64,000 nucleotides of DNA, from the NCBI GenBank assembly GCA_014871385.1, contig CM026426.1, positions 23,155,070-23,219,069 of the forward strand. The letters are read 5' to 3'. Both the position numbers and the translations under genes were made by a program. How positions within the stretch are numbered: the first letter of the stretch is position 1; every line of letters begins with the position of its first letter. Shown piece by piece: positions 13,736-24,475 of the stretch. The DNA is from Ceratodon purpureus. Lineage: Eukaryota; Streptophyta; Bryopsida; Pseudoditrichales; Ditrichaceae. The notes beneath the pieces are model-generated. The model was not told the DNA's origin, made no database searches, and saw only the letters and a list, made by a program, of their open reading frames with translations.

Positions 13736-13967
13736 CAGGGTTGTCTTAACGGACGGACATGGGCAAAATTTCCAGACACAGACGGACGAACGGACGGACC
13801 GGTCGGTCCGAGGTGAAAATTGGACATATTCTATGAATATTCCTAATTTTTTCTCAAACATGCTCGAATATGCTTGAATATTCTCTTATGGACCGGACAT
13901 GACCCTTAACGGACGGACGAGCGTATCGGACGGATTGTCCGATCCTTATGTCCCATGAACAACCCTG
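13736..13967. mobile_element. hAT-type MITE (232 bp) with 8-bp TSD
   Basis: The element begins CAGGGTTGT and ends with the exact inverse ACAACCCTG. It is flanked on both sides by ATGAGGAT (13728-13735 and 13968-13975). An 8-bp duplication with CAGGG-type ends is the hallmark of the hAT superfamily. The interior has repeated CGGACGGA-type motifs and no ORF, so it is non-autonomous. Confidence 0.88.
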
Positions 13968-13975
13968 ATGAGGAT

Positions 13976-16323
13976 TCTAGTTTTTAGAATTAAAGAAGGC
14001 GTGGGTCAAAAAATATGGGATCTAGTAGTTAGTGATAGTTGGCAAATGAAATTGCCAAATCACCGATTTAGTTTTGGAGGTTTAGGATTTTTTATATATT
14101 TTTGGCTTTGAAACCTACATCTTATTTAGATATCACATTAATATCATTAAAATGTTTTAGTTAGTTATCGCATGAGTCTAGGAAAAAAGGATCATAGATG
14201 GATGACCTCTCAAGTTTAGAAAAAAAAATATTGATTTAGGGATAAGTTAGGTAAAGAAAGATGTTGGCCACTAAGAATTATGTGCATGTGGGATGTGTAT
14301 GCTGTTGGATGGGAGAAGCAACGGAGGTGGACTAAGAATGAGGGTGAAGGCGGCTGCTAAGGGGGTGGTTGCTGGCTAGAAGAAGAGTCTTTGATGGTAG
14401 GAAAAGGGTGAGAGGTTGCTGGACGGCTGTGGGAGAAGCATGATGTGTGTAGAAGGATAGGGTTGTGGAGAGTGAATTAGGAGTAGGGAAGCAAGGTGTG
14501 GGTTAGTTAGTTAGTGAGTGAGTAGGAAGAGAGATTGGTGAGTGACTGTAGGGTCAATTAGAGAATAGGAGTGAAGGAGAGTTTTTGGCATGCCGGTGGG
14601 TTGAGTATGCATTGGTTGGTGCATGTAGTTGAAGTCTTGAGTGGGTGAAGTCGACTGTTGCTTTTGCTGGTGGAGGTTTGGTGACTGGTTGCGGTGCATG
14701 AAGCTTGAGCCGGTTGAGGATAGGAAGGTGCCGGGAATTCTTGCGGTGGTGGTTTGTTGGAGATTAGACGACGAGGAGGCTTGGCCGAGGAGGTTGCATT
14801 GAGTTCAAGTGGGAGTTATGAGCAAATGAGGAGCTGTCGAGGGAGGTTCGGTGGAAGTTCTGGAAGAAGGCAGTTTGGTAACGTACTTTCTATCTTCCAC
14901 AAGGGGCTGCTGGAATTCTCCCTGTGATGGAAGAGGGAAAACCATTTGTACACCCTATTCCACTTAATGTGGTCAAAGGGAATAACTCCATTCATTTTAT
15001 TCAAAGTGGAATGTCATTTGCATTCCTGGTGAACATCTTATCAATTAGCTAATAAGTGATTGACACAGGGAAAATGCTTGTTCCATCTCGTGTTTCCCTT
15101 TGTGATTCCACATTACAGTTATCCCATATCGATTGTCGTCAAGTGGACCACTAGTGAGTTATAAGTACTTGAAGTAAGATTTCGCTAGAGTTGAATTTTC
15201 CTTACTCTTGGTACACCCCTAGGGGAGGTATGGAGCAACACACTAGTGTGAACTCCCTTGGAGCTTGAATCTCCATACCCACTCCATATATGAGGCTCCA
15301 ATCGACTCCAAATCTCAAACTCTACAATTCATGCTCCAAGGGAATGTTGCAAGCTCAAAGGGAATGTTGCGATTCAGGCTCAAAGGGAATGTTGACGAGG
15401 AGCGCCAGAAATTCCGGCAGGATGTTGCTGGTTTCGAGGTGAAGCGTGGAGGAAGTCGACACTGGTTGAGACGGAGAGAAGCTGCGGGCAATTCAAGCGG
15501 AAGAGCAACCGACTGTTGGAGGCGGTTGGTGATCGTGATTTAGTTTCTTGGTGGTTTTGGTGTTCGGCCGGCTTGTGGATGCGAATAGGTGAGAGCAGCA
15601 ACGGCAACAAGGAGTCCAAGCGATAGCTGGTGATCTTGTTTGAAGAGGAGCTTGTCATTGGAGATTTTCCGCAGCCTGAGGAAAAGCTCGGCGGTTCAGG
15701 CTGTAGTGGTAGCATGGAGTGTCCGAATGGGAGCTGAAAGTGAAGGAAGGGTCTCGAGGGAGTTGCATCGATTGCTTGCAGTGGTTAACTTCAGGCTAGG
15801 TGGCGGCTTCAAGAGCTAGGCGGTACCAAGGTGAAGGTGTTGTCGGAGTTTACAGTCGGATGCAGCAGATCAAAGCTGCGATTTGGAAGGGAGTTCGATG
15901 GTGGCAGATCGGGTGTGCGTTCTTGGTGAATGCTGAAGCGGCAATTTTTGGTGGAGGTCTGTATGGAGCCTAGTTGCTGCCGATTGTTCCTGTTTTTTAA
16001 GTTCTAAATTGTTATTTGATTAGATTACAAAACTTGTAGTAGAGTGTGTGTGGTGTAAGATTGTGCATATATGTTCAAAAGTAAAACAAAAAGATATATA
16101 AAAACTTATGTGATTGTTCTTGTGAATTAATTTTGTGCCTTATCTTGTTTTGAGAATTATTGCATGTGTGCTGTTGTTTTTTTATTTGACTGGTTTTAAG
16201 AGAATCTGGGCGCTAACTCTAGCATGTGAATTCGTAGTTAGATAAAACATAAAAAATTAGTAAATTCAAACGATAAAAATGTATGATTATGATGTAAATT
16301 AAAAGAGTTAAGATAAAAACTAA
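13976..16323. other. Insert DNA within the split gypsy element, no clear gene
   Basis: This lies inside the gypsy gap, left of the piggyBac element. ORFs on both strands at 14.5-15.7 kb are short and motif-free. Three short direct copies of a GGGAATGTTG-containing unit occur at about 15331-15395. I could not identify the ends of the event that first opened the gypsy RT. Confidence 0.35.
15331..15395. repeat. Three short direct repeats (GGGAATGTTG unit)
   Basis: The phrase GCTC(A/C)AAGGGAATGTTG occurs three times with spacings of about 20 and 27 bp. Function unknown. Confidence 0.6.
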
Positions 16324-16978
16324 TTAACCCCCTAACGACCAACGAGCCTGAATTGGGCTTCTATGGCTGGATTTTGTGCTATAATTTTTTTTCTACGAGG
16401 AATTACCGTATGAGCCCAACTAGAGAGTTGTGGGGAGTGAAGTTAGCTATCCAGCGCACTTTACCAATCAAGAATCCGAGTTTGCTGTAAAAAGATATGG
16501 CGATTATAGTCGCAGGGGGTCTGGGAAAAGCAAATTCCGATGCAGCAGATGGGCACAGTCAGCCTCGCCAGCTTGGATTTAGGGATTCAGGCTGGGGGTC
16601 GGGCTCGTGACCTGGCTGTGATTGCAATAAAAGACTGCGCGGGAGGAGGGTTTGGCGCGGTTTAGGGTGTTCACTTAGGGTTCGACACGTGGTCTCCCGC
16701 CTCCTCTCCAGAGCAAAACCCCGGGAAAAAAACTGCCGTTGAGAGCCCTCGGTAGTGGCCTTGAAGTGAGTACGATTTTTGGAGACGCTTGCGACGGTAG
16801 ATGCTTGCGAGGGTCGATTCAGTAGTTGAGGAAGAGAGTGGAGCCGGGGCAAATTTATGCGCTGTGATTGTTGGAGGTAGTGGTCCTTGATTGAGTGGGA
16901 GTAGTGGAGAGTGTTGGTGTATAGAGCGATTTATGTTTGGCGCACCTTGCCGTTAGAAGCTAGACACAAGAGTGAGCG

Positions 16979-17675
16979 ATGGCTTCAAGGAGAGCTGCAA
17001 AGCGCAAGGCTGAGTGCCAGGGCTAGCCTCCTCTCACGCACGAATTGGCACGGTGGCCAGATCCACCTGTTGTCATCGATGAGGGTTTGGAGCCAGGAGT
17101 GAGAGCGATACAGGAGTGGTGTAAGGAATTGGGAGTTGATGGGAAGAGGGAGAAGTGCATGATTGGGTTGCTTGACCGACGTTGGATTGCCTCGTAACCA
17201 ACGCCAAACAAGGTGCGGCCTGTGAAACGTGATCCCTCTCCTAATGAATTGAGGTTTCTCTTTCGGAAACATTGTGGGGAGTTGCTGGGGTGGAAGCAGA
17301 GGGAGGCGTTTCCCGAAGCTGTGGATTCGGTGTTGCGTGGGGTTATCTATCCTGATCATAGAGGTGCCGAAGAGGAGAAGGGGCCGCCCTTGGAAGGTGC
17401 CCACAGTGGGACAGGCAGCGCCGAAGGAGTCACAGCCCTCACCGATCCGGGGCTGCCGAAGTGAGCCATGGCGCTCAGGCAGGGTGCGGGCCGACACCCA
17501 ATTTTTTGTTTGGGAGGACCCTAGAGCATTTGGTGGCAACGGCGGTGCTATGGTGCGGGGGAAGCGCGGAGTAAGCGGAGGGATCGATGACCCAATTTTG
17601 GTGCCATCTGCGCACAGTGAAGGAGAGCCCGAGAATTGGAAGACGCCTTCACCACCCAGACGAGGCAGGAAGTAG
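16979..17675 (+). pseudogene. N-terminal region of piggyBac element 1 (SAP-like, AT-hook)
   Basis: The ATG at 16979 opens MASRRAAKRKAECQG, followed by TAG (17024-17026). The frame continues with a SAP-like segment (IQEWCKELGVDGKREKC), TAA (17195-17197), then ELRFLFRKHCGELLGWKQ. A frameshift near 17360 leads to an AT-hook (KRRRGRPWK, about 17370-17396) and on to a TAG at 17673-17675. The LRFLFRKHC block has a counterpart, LRYLFQRHC, in the second piggyBac element at about 25140, so this was once a shared coding region. It probably supplied DNA binding to the transposase or to an accessory protein. Assignment as SAP-like is by eye. Confidence 0.55.
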
Positions 17676-17681
17676 CGGAAG

Positions 17682-18175
17682 GTGGTGGACACGGATTCAA
17701 TGTTCCAGCATGAGACAGAGGACCAAGAAGTGGTCAATTTTTCAGAGATTTCTAGGCAGCGAGGTTGTGAGACAGAGCCTGCCAACCTGCAGGGGATGCG
17801 AGCAGCGAAGTGGTTTCTTGCCGTGACACGATATGCCTTCAAGCGAAGGTGGGGGCAAGGCGCGGGGGAGATCCGAAGCCTGCGATTTGAGAACCTCTCT
17901 CAAGCGGTAGGGATTGAGGGCGATAATCCAGTCGACTTGGGGGCGTTCGTGGGAGAAACCCATGGAGAAGAGTCTAACGGCGCACTCCCGCTGAGAGTGT
18001 TGGTGCCGCGAAGTGCATTGGGATACCGCGGTGAACTACTGGTGCCTTTGGAGAATTACGCAAAAGAAGAAGATCGAGAGATGGTGTTCGGGCATGTTCT
18101 GAGGGCGTTGCGGTTGGATGACGGGGAGGAAGGCCTGTACGAGGTGGATTTCGGGGAAGACCTCGGGACGCAGAC
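17682..18175 (+). CDS. Upstream exon of piggyBac element 1
   Basis: An open frame just after the TAG at 17673 contains ETEPANLQGMRAAKWFLAV, LRFENLSQAVGIEGDN and LYEVDFGEDLGTQT, and ends at a good splice donor (GTAAGT at 18176). The block FGHVLRALR...EVDFGEDLG has a counterpart in the second piggyBac element (FGYVLRM...EVDFGDYFG, about 27450-27530), which supports its being coding. It probably joins by splicing to the transposase exon starting near 18220-18270, but I cannot fix the acceptor. Confidence 0.55.
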
Positions 18176-18268
18176 AGTAAGTAAGAGCAACTGCCATGAC
18201 CTTGAGCAGCCCGATGATCCGGAGAACCCTGCGCGGGATCCCCCCCTTTCGCAAGCACTGAAGAGGTC

Positions 18269-20269
18269 TTGGCGTCAGGTGCGCTGGACGCTATGGGAGA
18301 TGTTGTCGAGGATCGCAATTGGAGTCCGGGACCCTCATGCGGGTCAACATTGCAGTCTGATGGCTTCTCCGAATGGGGATTAGAGCAAGATGAGCGGATG
18401 CCGGATCTGTTAGGTGAGTTGGGGTACAACTCCATTCCCCCTTGTGATGTGTATCATTTTCCTACTGTTGATTCTGCCAAGCAAGTCCTTGAGGTAGTGC
18501 AGAAGATAGGGTGCCTCACCGAGAAGCAAGCGAAGACTGCACAAAACAGGATAAGGAAGGCCTGTGAAGATGAATGGGTCTCCTATTATGCTGATTGCTT
18601 CTGGCATGCGAAGATGTACGAGTTGGAGCCACCAAGGGCTGAGTTCAAGGGGGCAGCACCTGGCTTTGTATACGGAGATAGCGAGTCTCGAGAACTGAGC
18701 AGCTTCGAGTATTTCGAGAGGTTCTGGACCCCTCGGATGACAAAGGAAATCACAAGGCAAACGAACCTGTATGCCGAAACGCACTGTGAGAAAATGAAGC
18801 ACAAGCAGGGTGGCTTATGGTGGAAGCCGGTTTGGTACAAAGAGATGAGAGCCTTTCTCGGCATTTGCATCCTAATGGGGATTAAAAAACAGCCCTCCAT
18901 TCAGAGCTACTGGGAAGAGCAGCAGCCGTTTCTTCACTGTAACGTCATTCCAAGAGTCATGAGCAGACAGAGATTTGAAGCTATCCTGAGATGTTTGCAT
19001 CTTGTGCCGAAGACGCGAATTGTCAAAGACCCTAAACAACCTGGTTTTGACGTGTTGGCTAAGACAAGATGGTTGCTGGATGATCTGACGAAGAACTTTC
19101 AAGAACAGTACCACCCCGGAGAACATATTTGTGTGGATGAGATGATGGTACCTTACTCTGGGAGATTTTGCAAGATCAAGCACTACATGAAGGCAAAGCC
19201 AACGCAGTATGGCATCAAGATTTGGGCCTGTGCCTGTTCCGAGACGAAGTACATCTTCAACATGGAAGTTTATTTGGGGAAAGCCGAAAATGAGGACGAC
19301 GACGACCTCAACTGCTCAGTGGGCCATGGCGTGGACATGAGGCTCTGTAAGCCTCTATATTATGTGAACCATACGTGCGTCTTCGACAACTTCTTTACCA
19401 GTCCTCGGTTGCTAAAGTCGCTGCTACGGAAGGGTATCTATGCTGTGGGGACTGTGCGGCAGGGCCGGAAGGGATTTCCAACAAGTCTAAACGTCGCTCA
19501 CAAGGATTGGCCACGTAGTACTCTACAGGTCAGAATGCACAAGAAGTTGCACATGGTCGCAGCGCATTGGGTCGATAGCAAAGGTCTGCACCTGCTGAGT
19601 ACAGGTCCCAACGCATATGCGGCAGGCACAACTGTGAAGCGGTACCTTAGGAGGGCACACACACCGATCCAAAGCTCTCCAATGGCAGTGATATACAACA
19701 AGCACATGGGGAGCGTCGATGGGCAAGACCATATGAGGTCGTCGTACACATGTCAATTGGGTTCACGGAAGTGGTGGCATAGAATCTTTTACTTTGGCTT
19801 GGACAGTACCCTCGTGAATTCCTATATCTGTTCTCGGGAACAAGCTAAGCGACTCGGGAAACGACAGAAGACGCACCTGCAAGTGCACATGGAGATAGCG
19901 ATGGGTTTGATTGGATCTCTCGAGAAGAGTTGGGATGGGTCTCTTGAGAAGAGTAACGCCATCACAAAAAGGTCCGCAAGTTCTCCTACTCAAGGTGGTC
20001 ACCGAAAAGACAACTGTGCCGGCAGTGCAAGACTCGGACTCACCATCAGTGTGTCTTGTGCAAGACCGCCGTTTGCTTGGGCAAATGTTTCGTGGATTAC
20101 CATCTTGACGGGCTCCAATGTTGACTTTGTGCAGCTTTCATGGAGGCCCTTTGCGGGAAAGCTATGGCAGCAGCTTTGGCACCGACCTTCAGGTGACTGT
20201 CCGGGCTCTTCCTCGCAGCGTGCAGTTACTTCATTTCTGTTCAATTTTTGTATTCATCCTGCACCCTAA
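18269..20269 (+). CDS. piggyBac transposase (DDE_Tnp_1_7 type), C-terminus frameshifted
   Basis: Predicted cut-and-paste transposase. Core blocks in order: YFERFWTPRMTKEITRQTN, FLGICILMGIKKQPSI, KTRWLLDDLTKNF, ICVDEMMVPYSGR, CVFDNFFTSPRLL, KGIYAVGTVRQGR and NKHMGSVDGQDHM. The catalytic Asp residues fall at about codons 290, 373 and 484 from 18269; spacings of 83 and 111 are close to those of known piggyBac enzymes. The usual C-terminal cysteine-rich finger is present but in another frame (about 19975-20124: LCRQCK, HHQCVLCKTAVCLGKC, DYH, stop TGA 20122-20124). A one-base-type shift near 19965 therefore separates catalytic core and finger. The first codon, 18269 (TTG), is only the start of the open frame; an upstream exon is expected. 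Confidence 0.92.
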   Translation: MASGALDAMGDVVEDRNWSPGPSCGSTLQSDGFSEWGLEQDERMPDLLGELGYNSIPPCDVYHFPTVDSAKQVLEVVQKIGCLTEKQAKTAQNRIRKACEDEWVSYYADCFWHAKMYELEPPRAEFKGAAPGFVYGDSESRELSSFEYFERFWTPRMTKEITRQTNLYAETHCEKMKHKQGGLWWKPVWYKEMRAFLGICILMGIKKQPSIQSYWEEQQPFLHCNVIPRVMSRQRFEAILRCLHLVPKTRIVKDPKQPGFDVLAKTRWLLDDLTKNFQEQYHPGEHICVDEMMVPYSGRFCKIKHYMKAKPTQYGIKIWACACSETKYIFNMEVYLGKAENEDDDDLNCSVGHGVDMRLCKPLYYVNHTCVFDNFFTSPRLLKSLLRKGIYAVGTVRQGRKGFPTSLNVAHKDWPRSTLQVRMHKKLHMVAAHWVDSKGLHLLSTGPNAYAAGTTVKRYLRRAHTPIQSSPMAVIYNKHMGSVDGQDHMRSSYTCQLGSRKWWHRIFYFGLDSTLVNSYICSREQAKRLGKRQKTHLQVHMEIAMGLIGSLEKSWDGSLEKSNAITKRSASSPTQGGHRKDNCAGSARLGLTISVSCARPPFAWANVSWITILTGSNVDFVQLSWRPFAGKLWQQLWHRPSGDCPGSSSQRAVTSFLFNFCIHPAP

Positions 20270-20477
20270 CCATTGACAATGGTGAATCTGTGTGTAATGT
20301 CAGGAAGAAGAAGAGGTGAGAGTATCGTCGGACTCACAACGCGGCACTACTGTAGGAAGTCGCTGCGGGATTGGTGTTAGGCGTGAACAGTGGCATGCAG
20401 GGTTTCCGCTTGGGTAGCCAACCGCCGAGAGTCCCGTGACATGGGAAGTGCAACCGACACCTCCCCTTCAACCCGTA

Positions 20478-20494
20478 CCCCCCCCCCCCCCCCC
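20478..20494. repeat. C homopolymer run
   Basis: An uninterrupted run of about 17 C lies within the 3' part of piggyBac element 1. Its length may be imprecise in the assembly. Confidence 0.8.
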
Positions 20495-20969
20495 ACGATT
20501 CATGCCCTCGTGTCTGCTAACACAGGCTTGCTTCCCGTGACGTGGAGCAGTTTCTCCGAAGCCATTGTGAAGAATGGAATTTTTTAAGCTCAATATCTGT
20601 AGCTAGGATAGTCGGATTGGACTACTTTTGATTCCCCCAATTTTGTAATGTTCTTATGCTTCCAGAACGGAGCTCCCCTCAATCTTTTTAGGAGGAAAAA
20701 AATTAAAAAAAAATAAAAAACATGTGAAAAACCACTGTTTCCAGTGTCCACATTCTCAGCGTTTTTTTCACAGATGTGTTATAATAAATCTGGATTCGAT
20801 TTCGAATTGGTCACACCTGTGAATGTAGACTAACAACCACCCTCTAAATCCATCCATACGGTTCGATCAACCCAAAGAAGTCTGAATTTTGAGATACAAT
20901 GCTTGCAACTGGACACGGTCCAAAATTCAAAAACTAGCCTAAAAACAGCACTGGACGTTAGGGGGTTAA

Positions 20970-21184
20970 GTAATCTAAACCATTTAGAGTTACTAATTAG
21001 GTTAGTAATTATTTAGAGTTACTAGATATTAAGGGTTGGTAATTATTTAGGATTAGGGTAAAGTCAATTTACCTTTTAACAAAACTAACTGACATAGGGT
21101 AAGTTTAAGATTTTTGACCCAGAGTAACAAAAAATTTACTACAAGGCAGTAAGCCGGAGCCAACCATTAAGGGTTGTGCTTTTC
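20970..21184. other. Short spacer between piggyBac 1 and gypsy RT
   Basis: AT-rich sequence with several TTAG/GTTAG-type motifs and no ORF. It belongs to the DNA that originally interrupted the gypsy RT. Confidence 0.35.
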
Positions 21185-22450
21185 TGGTTTACAGATGCAA
21201 AAAAATCTTTTTAAATAAGATCAGAAGATAAGTTCCAAAACATGGTGGAAGGTCATGGGTGCGTTTTTTGCACCAAACAACATCCATTCAAATTGATGAG
21301 GTCCTCTCAATCAAAAATGCAGCTTGATTCTTATCTTGGTCAACCATGGCCATTTGGAAGTACGCGCACAAACAATTCAGAAATGATAACATCTCGTGTC
21401 TAACAACTTCATCAATGATTCCTTTATGAATGGTAAGGGATAGTGGTTTTTCTTAGAGGCGGTGCTCTGTTTCCAAATGTCAACACATATCCTTAGGGTT
21501 CCATTTTTCTTGAGTATGATTACCAATGGTGATAACTATGGTGCTGAGTCAACAGGCAATATGAACTTAGTGTGAAGTAATTTATCTATTTTGGCCTTGA
21601 CTTTGACAACATCGTTTGAATTCATCCGATACCGTCTCTCTTGGACCGAATGTGCGTCAAAGACTAAATCTATAGTGTGTTCCGCTAGAAAATGTGGAAT
21701 GCCCTTCAATTCATCTTGTCCCCTGGCAAAGATACTCTAATATTCAAGGAAGAGCTTGATGGTTGTTGGCACTTCAGCATTGATCTTGATGTACTTCGGC
21801 TACGTGGATGTTCCTAAGTTGACTAATTTGACTTTATCCTTGGTGCCATGAAACCAGCCGTTCATTGTCTGGTCTTTTAGAGCTTAGACGGTGGGGTACC
21901 ATTCACCGCACCTGGTTTCTCGATTTCGTTTGTTAAGTGTGATGGGATGTTCGTTTTTTGGGCGCGGAGGCCAAATTGGCTAGATATATTTCTACCAAGG
22001 GAACGAGATTAGAGTCAACTTGGAAGACCAGTGCATCTTGATCCTAGGACAATCCTTTGTGCGAGCTTGTCATAGCGTTGTGTCTAATCTAATTTGTTTT
22101 GGCTTGAGTGACGCAATTGTCTATTGGAATGACGATGGTTTGTCAACGTCAGTGTATGCACATATTTTTTTGTGACCAATAATGAATTGCATCCATGTTA
22201 CATAGCCAAGGTTTAGGGTGAATGACAAGGAAGTTACTTCGTTCTGGCATTTCAATGACGACAAATGAAGTCAGTGTGGTCACTCCATATATGGTGATGG
22301 CCACCAAGGATAGTACACCCAGGGGTGTTACTAGGTGAGGATGGCCATACTGAAAATGAATTGTGCGGCTTTGGAGCATTACAAGGAGATCTGTGTCCTA
22401 ATTGACTGAGTTATGACAAAAATTTGTCAACTGCTTCGTAATTTAAGAGA
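21185..22450 (-). mobile_element. Ty3/gypsy remnant, upstream part: protease and RT N-terminal half
   Basis: The minus strand reads from about 22450: a protease-region segment (GVTTLTSFVVIEMPERS, HPKPWLCNMDAIHYW) at 22149-22379. RT follows at about 21700-21200 (VDSAPWLSPLVIILKKNG, TLRICVD, FEWMLFGAKNAPMTFHHV). The RT stops being recognisable near 21190, just where the other half (11350-13260) would continue with the YLDN core. Together they reconstruct one gypsy pol order (PR-RT-[gap]-RT-RH-IN). Confidence 0.8.
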
Positions 22451-23021
22451 CATTGATTCGGTCACTTAATTGATAGATTTTTGTCATTTTTGCTGTAATA
22501 TTGGACTTAAATACACGTCAACTGCCATTGTCGTTGGTGGTACTTGCCAAGCTTGATTTACTGTGTGATGTCACCAATTTACTTGTATAGAAATTAGGAT
22601 TTGTGTACATGTGAAAACTTTATGGAATTTTGTGGAAGTTCCCAGGATTGGATGAAAGTTTAATTACCCTTTGGAGGCAGTTTTGTGTGGTTTGGGATGA
22701 TTTATTTCTGTGTTGTACATTACAGGATTGTCAAGATTCTTTGTACGGATCCATTCTTTTGGTTACAAAGGAAAAAAACCCTAATGTTGCATAAGCGCGT
22801 GGATCTGAGGAGGAAGAGAAATGGCACAGGTTTTTTGACTTTGTTGGTCACTGTTGAAGATAGTCACTCGTGACATGTACCACTTCACACCGCCCACCAT
22901 CCCAGTACTTGGGCTCACTTTCTTTTTCCACAGAAAATGAGACTCAGTATCTCTCTTGCCTCCACATCACTCCATCTAAATTGTTGAAGTAATCCGCATA
23001 TCCAACAAGCTAGCATATCAT
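22451..23021. other. Intergenic, no gene seen
   Basis: Contains only short ORFs without motifs. It borders the SINE target duplication at 23022. Confidence 0.35.
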
Positions 23022-23032
23022 CCACATAAGAA

Positions 23033-23374
23033 GAAGAAAAACTCTGGCCCCGAAGGGACCGACCTGAATATAGTGATTGTTCATTCTATTCACTAATCCG
23101 ATTGCCGCTGGACAAAGAATATTGAATCTAGAGCTACTCCCCCCTTTCGAAGGTAAACAATCTTCTATACTAAGTGCTTCTATACTAAGTGCCTTGAAGA
23201 GAACCAACATGTCATCCCCCCCAAGGTCTTTTTAAGTACCTATACAACGAAGTCTCAAGACCCCCCACCATAGATGGGTGGACTATGGTAGTAGGCACCA
23301 CATTGGCATAGGGATTTGAACATACAACCACCTCGATTATGTGCCATCACTCAAACCACTACACCAAGGCCCAC
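23033..23374 (-). mobile_element. tRNA-derived SINE (342 bp) with 11-bp TSD
   Basis: On the minus strand the element starts near 23374 with a tRNA-like head. It has a Pol III A box, TGGTGTAGTGG (23356-23366), and a B box, TGTTCAAATCC (23312-23322). The body ends in a T-rich tail (GTTTTTCTTC). CCACATAAGAA flanks both sides (23022-23032 and 23375-23385), an 11-bp target duplication as expected for L1-type retroposition. Inside, CTTCTATACTAAGTG is tandemly duplicated (about 23161-23193). Confidence 0.88.
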
Positions 23375-23950
23375 CCACATAAGAATATGTTAGCACACCT
23401 TGAGAATGCTCTAATAGCCGTTCTTCTTTCCTTTCCTTTCTCAACTTCCTTAACCCCTAAAGGACAATTGTCCTAGAATGGACTTTTTTAGAATTCAGGC
23501 ATGTACCTGTGACTTCAATTAAAGTCGAGATTTTTTAAAACTTTTTTTGAATGTAGGCCATAACAAGAACTTTGAGGGAATCTAATTTATTTTTCGTCTG
23601 GACATGAGTGGAAAAAGTGGAAAAAGCTATTCGATGGGCAATTTGGGCAGCCATGCTAAATACATCAATCACCTCTGAAAACATTTCTGTAAATACTTCA
23701 TGATGTCCTTTTTGAGATTTCCAAAAAAAACGACTTTAAGTGCATAATGTTCACTCCACAAAATATCAAATTTTTCTCACCGTTCTAGGCAGTGTACTAA
23801 AAAAAAAACTTCTTTTTTCTTTCATAAAAGATAGGGAAAATATTATTTTAGGATTTTTTTTATTTAATTTTTTTTTTTTTTTTCGAGTGAATAAATGGAC
23901 ATCAATCCTTACCTTGAATGTTTGGATTGGGGCTTTATTAACCCTTTAGT

Positions 23951-23981
23951 GCCCAAGCGACCAGTTTCTGGTCGCTTGGGC
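23951..23981. repeat. Subterminal hairpin of piggyBac element 2
   Basis: GCCCAAGCGACCAG is followed by TTT and then its exact inverse, giving a 14-bp stem with a 3-base loop that overlaps the terminal repeat. Subterminal inverted motifs are common transposase-binding features of piggyBac elements; binding here is inferred. Confidence 0.9.
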
Positions 23982-24475
23982 CTCTGAAATGGAAATTGCG
24001 CCGTTTGTGTTCGGAGTCTGGATTTGACTAAACCGGGACGGAGGATGGCATTTTACTGAGCTGCATGATGGAAAAAAAAATTGCAAATCGGACCCCTGGA
24101 AGGTCCCCAAATACCACTAAATACTCACATACCGTATGAAAGAAAAGGGTCACTGAGGGGAAACGATGGGGGGGTTACATACACGGGGCACGAGAATGCA
24201 GCCATGGTCCCTACATTTAACTCCAGTGTTCCCAATGCCAACTGTGGATGCGTTCGCACGTGGTGGCAGACTGAGTTCCCCATAACGACCCCACGTAAAG
24301 ACCGGGTGGACCCGGGATTGAACTTGCGTCGGAACGAGTCCCTGCCTGAGAGTTTGCTACCGAATCCGCTCCACCTTCGTGTGCTTTGTAGCCTACCGCA
24401 AGGGTTTTGAAGAGGGCGAGGAGGCTGGGTTTAGCGATGCCCGCGCAGGAGTGAAGTAATTGCGATTGCGTATTC

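Larger units (their letters stand above)
16328..20965 (+). mobile_element. piggyBac-type DNA transposon 1, full length (4638 bp)
   Basis: The ends are CCCCCTAACG and its exact inverse CGTTAGGGGG. TTAA sits immediately outside both (16324-16327 and 20966-20969), the piggyBac target signature. After the 10-bp identical part, similarity continues weakly (one mismatch, then CCA). Inside, on the plus strand, are an N-terminal DNA-binding-like region (16979-17675), an upstream exon (17682-18175) and a DDD transposase (18269 onward). The copy is complete in structure, but its N-terminal ORF and C-terminal cysteine region carry stops and a frameshift. It lies within DNA that interrupts a gypsy element. 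Confidence 0.95.

Noticed and set aside
13976..16323. LTRs flanking the gypsy gap insert
   Set aside because: I compared sequence near 13270-13420 with 20970-21180 and saw no direct repeat long enough to call an LTR.
16985..17842. 285-codon minus-strand ORF
   Set aside because: It is antisense to the N-terminal coding region of piggyBac element 1, where the plus frames share motifs with element 2.
23280..23385. A functional tRNA gene on the minus strand
   Set aside because: A and B boxes are present, but a cloverleaf is not maintained and the unit continues about 270 bp to a T-rich tail with target duplications, so it is a SINE head.
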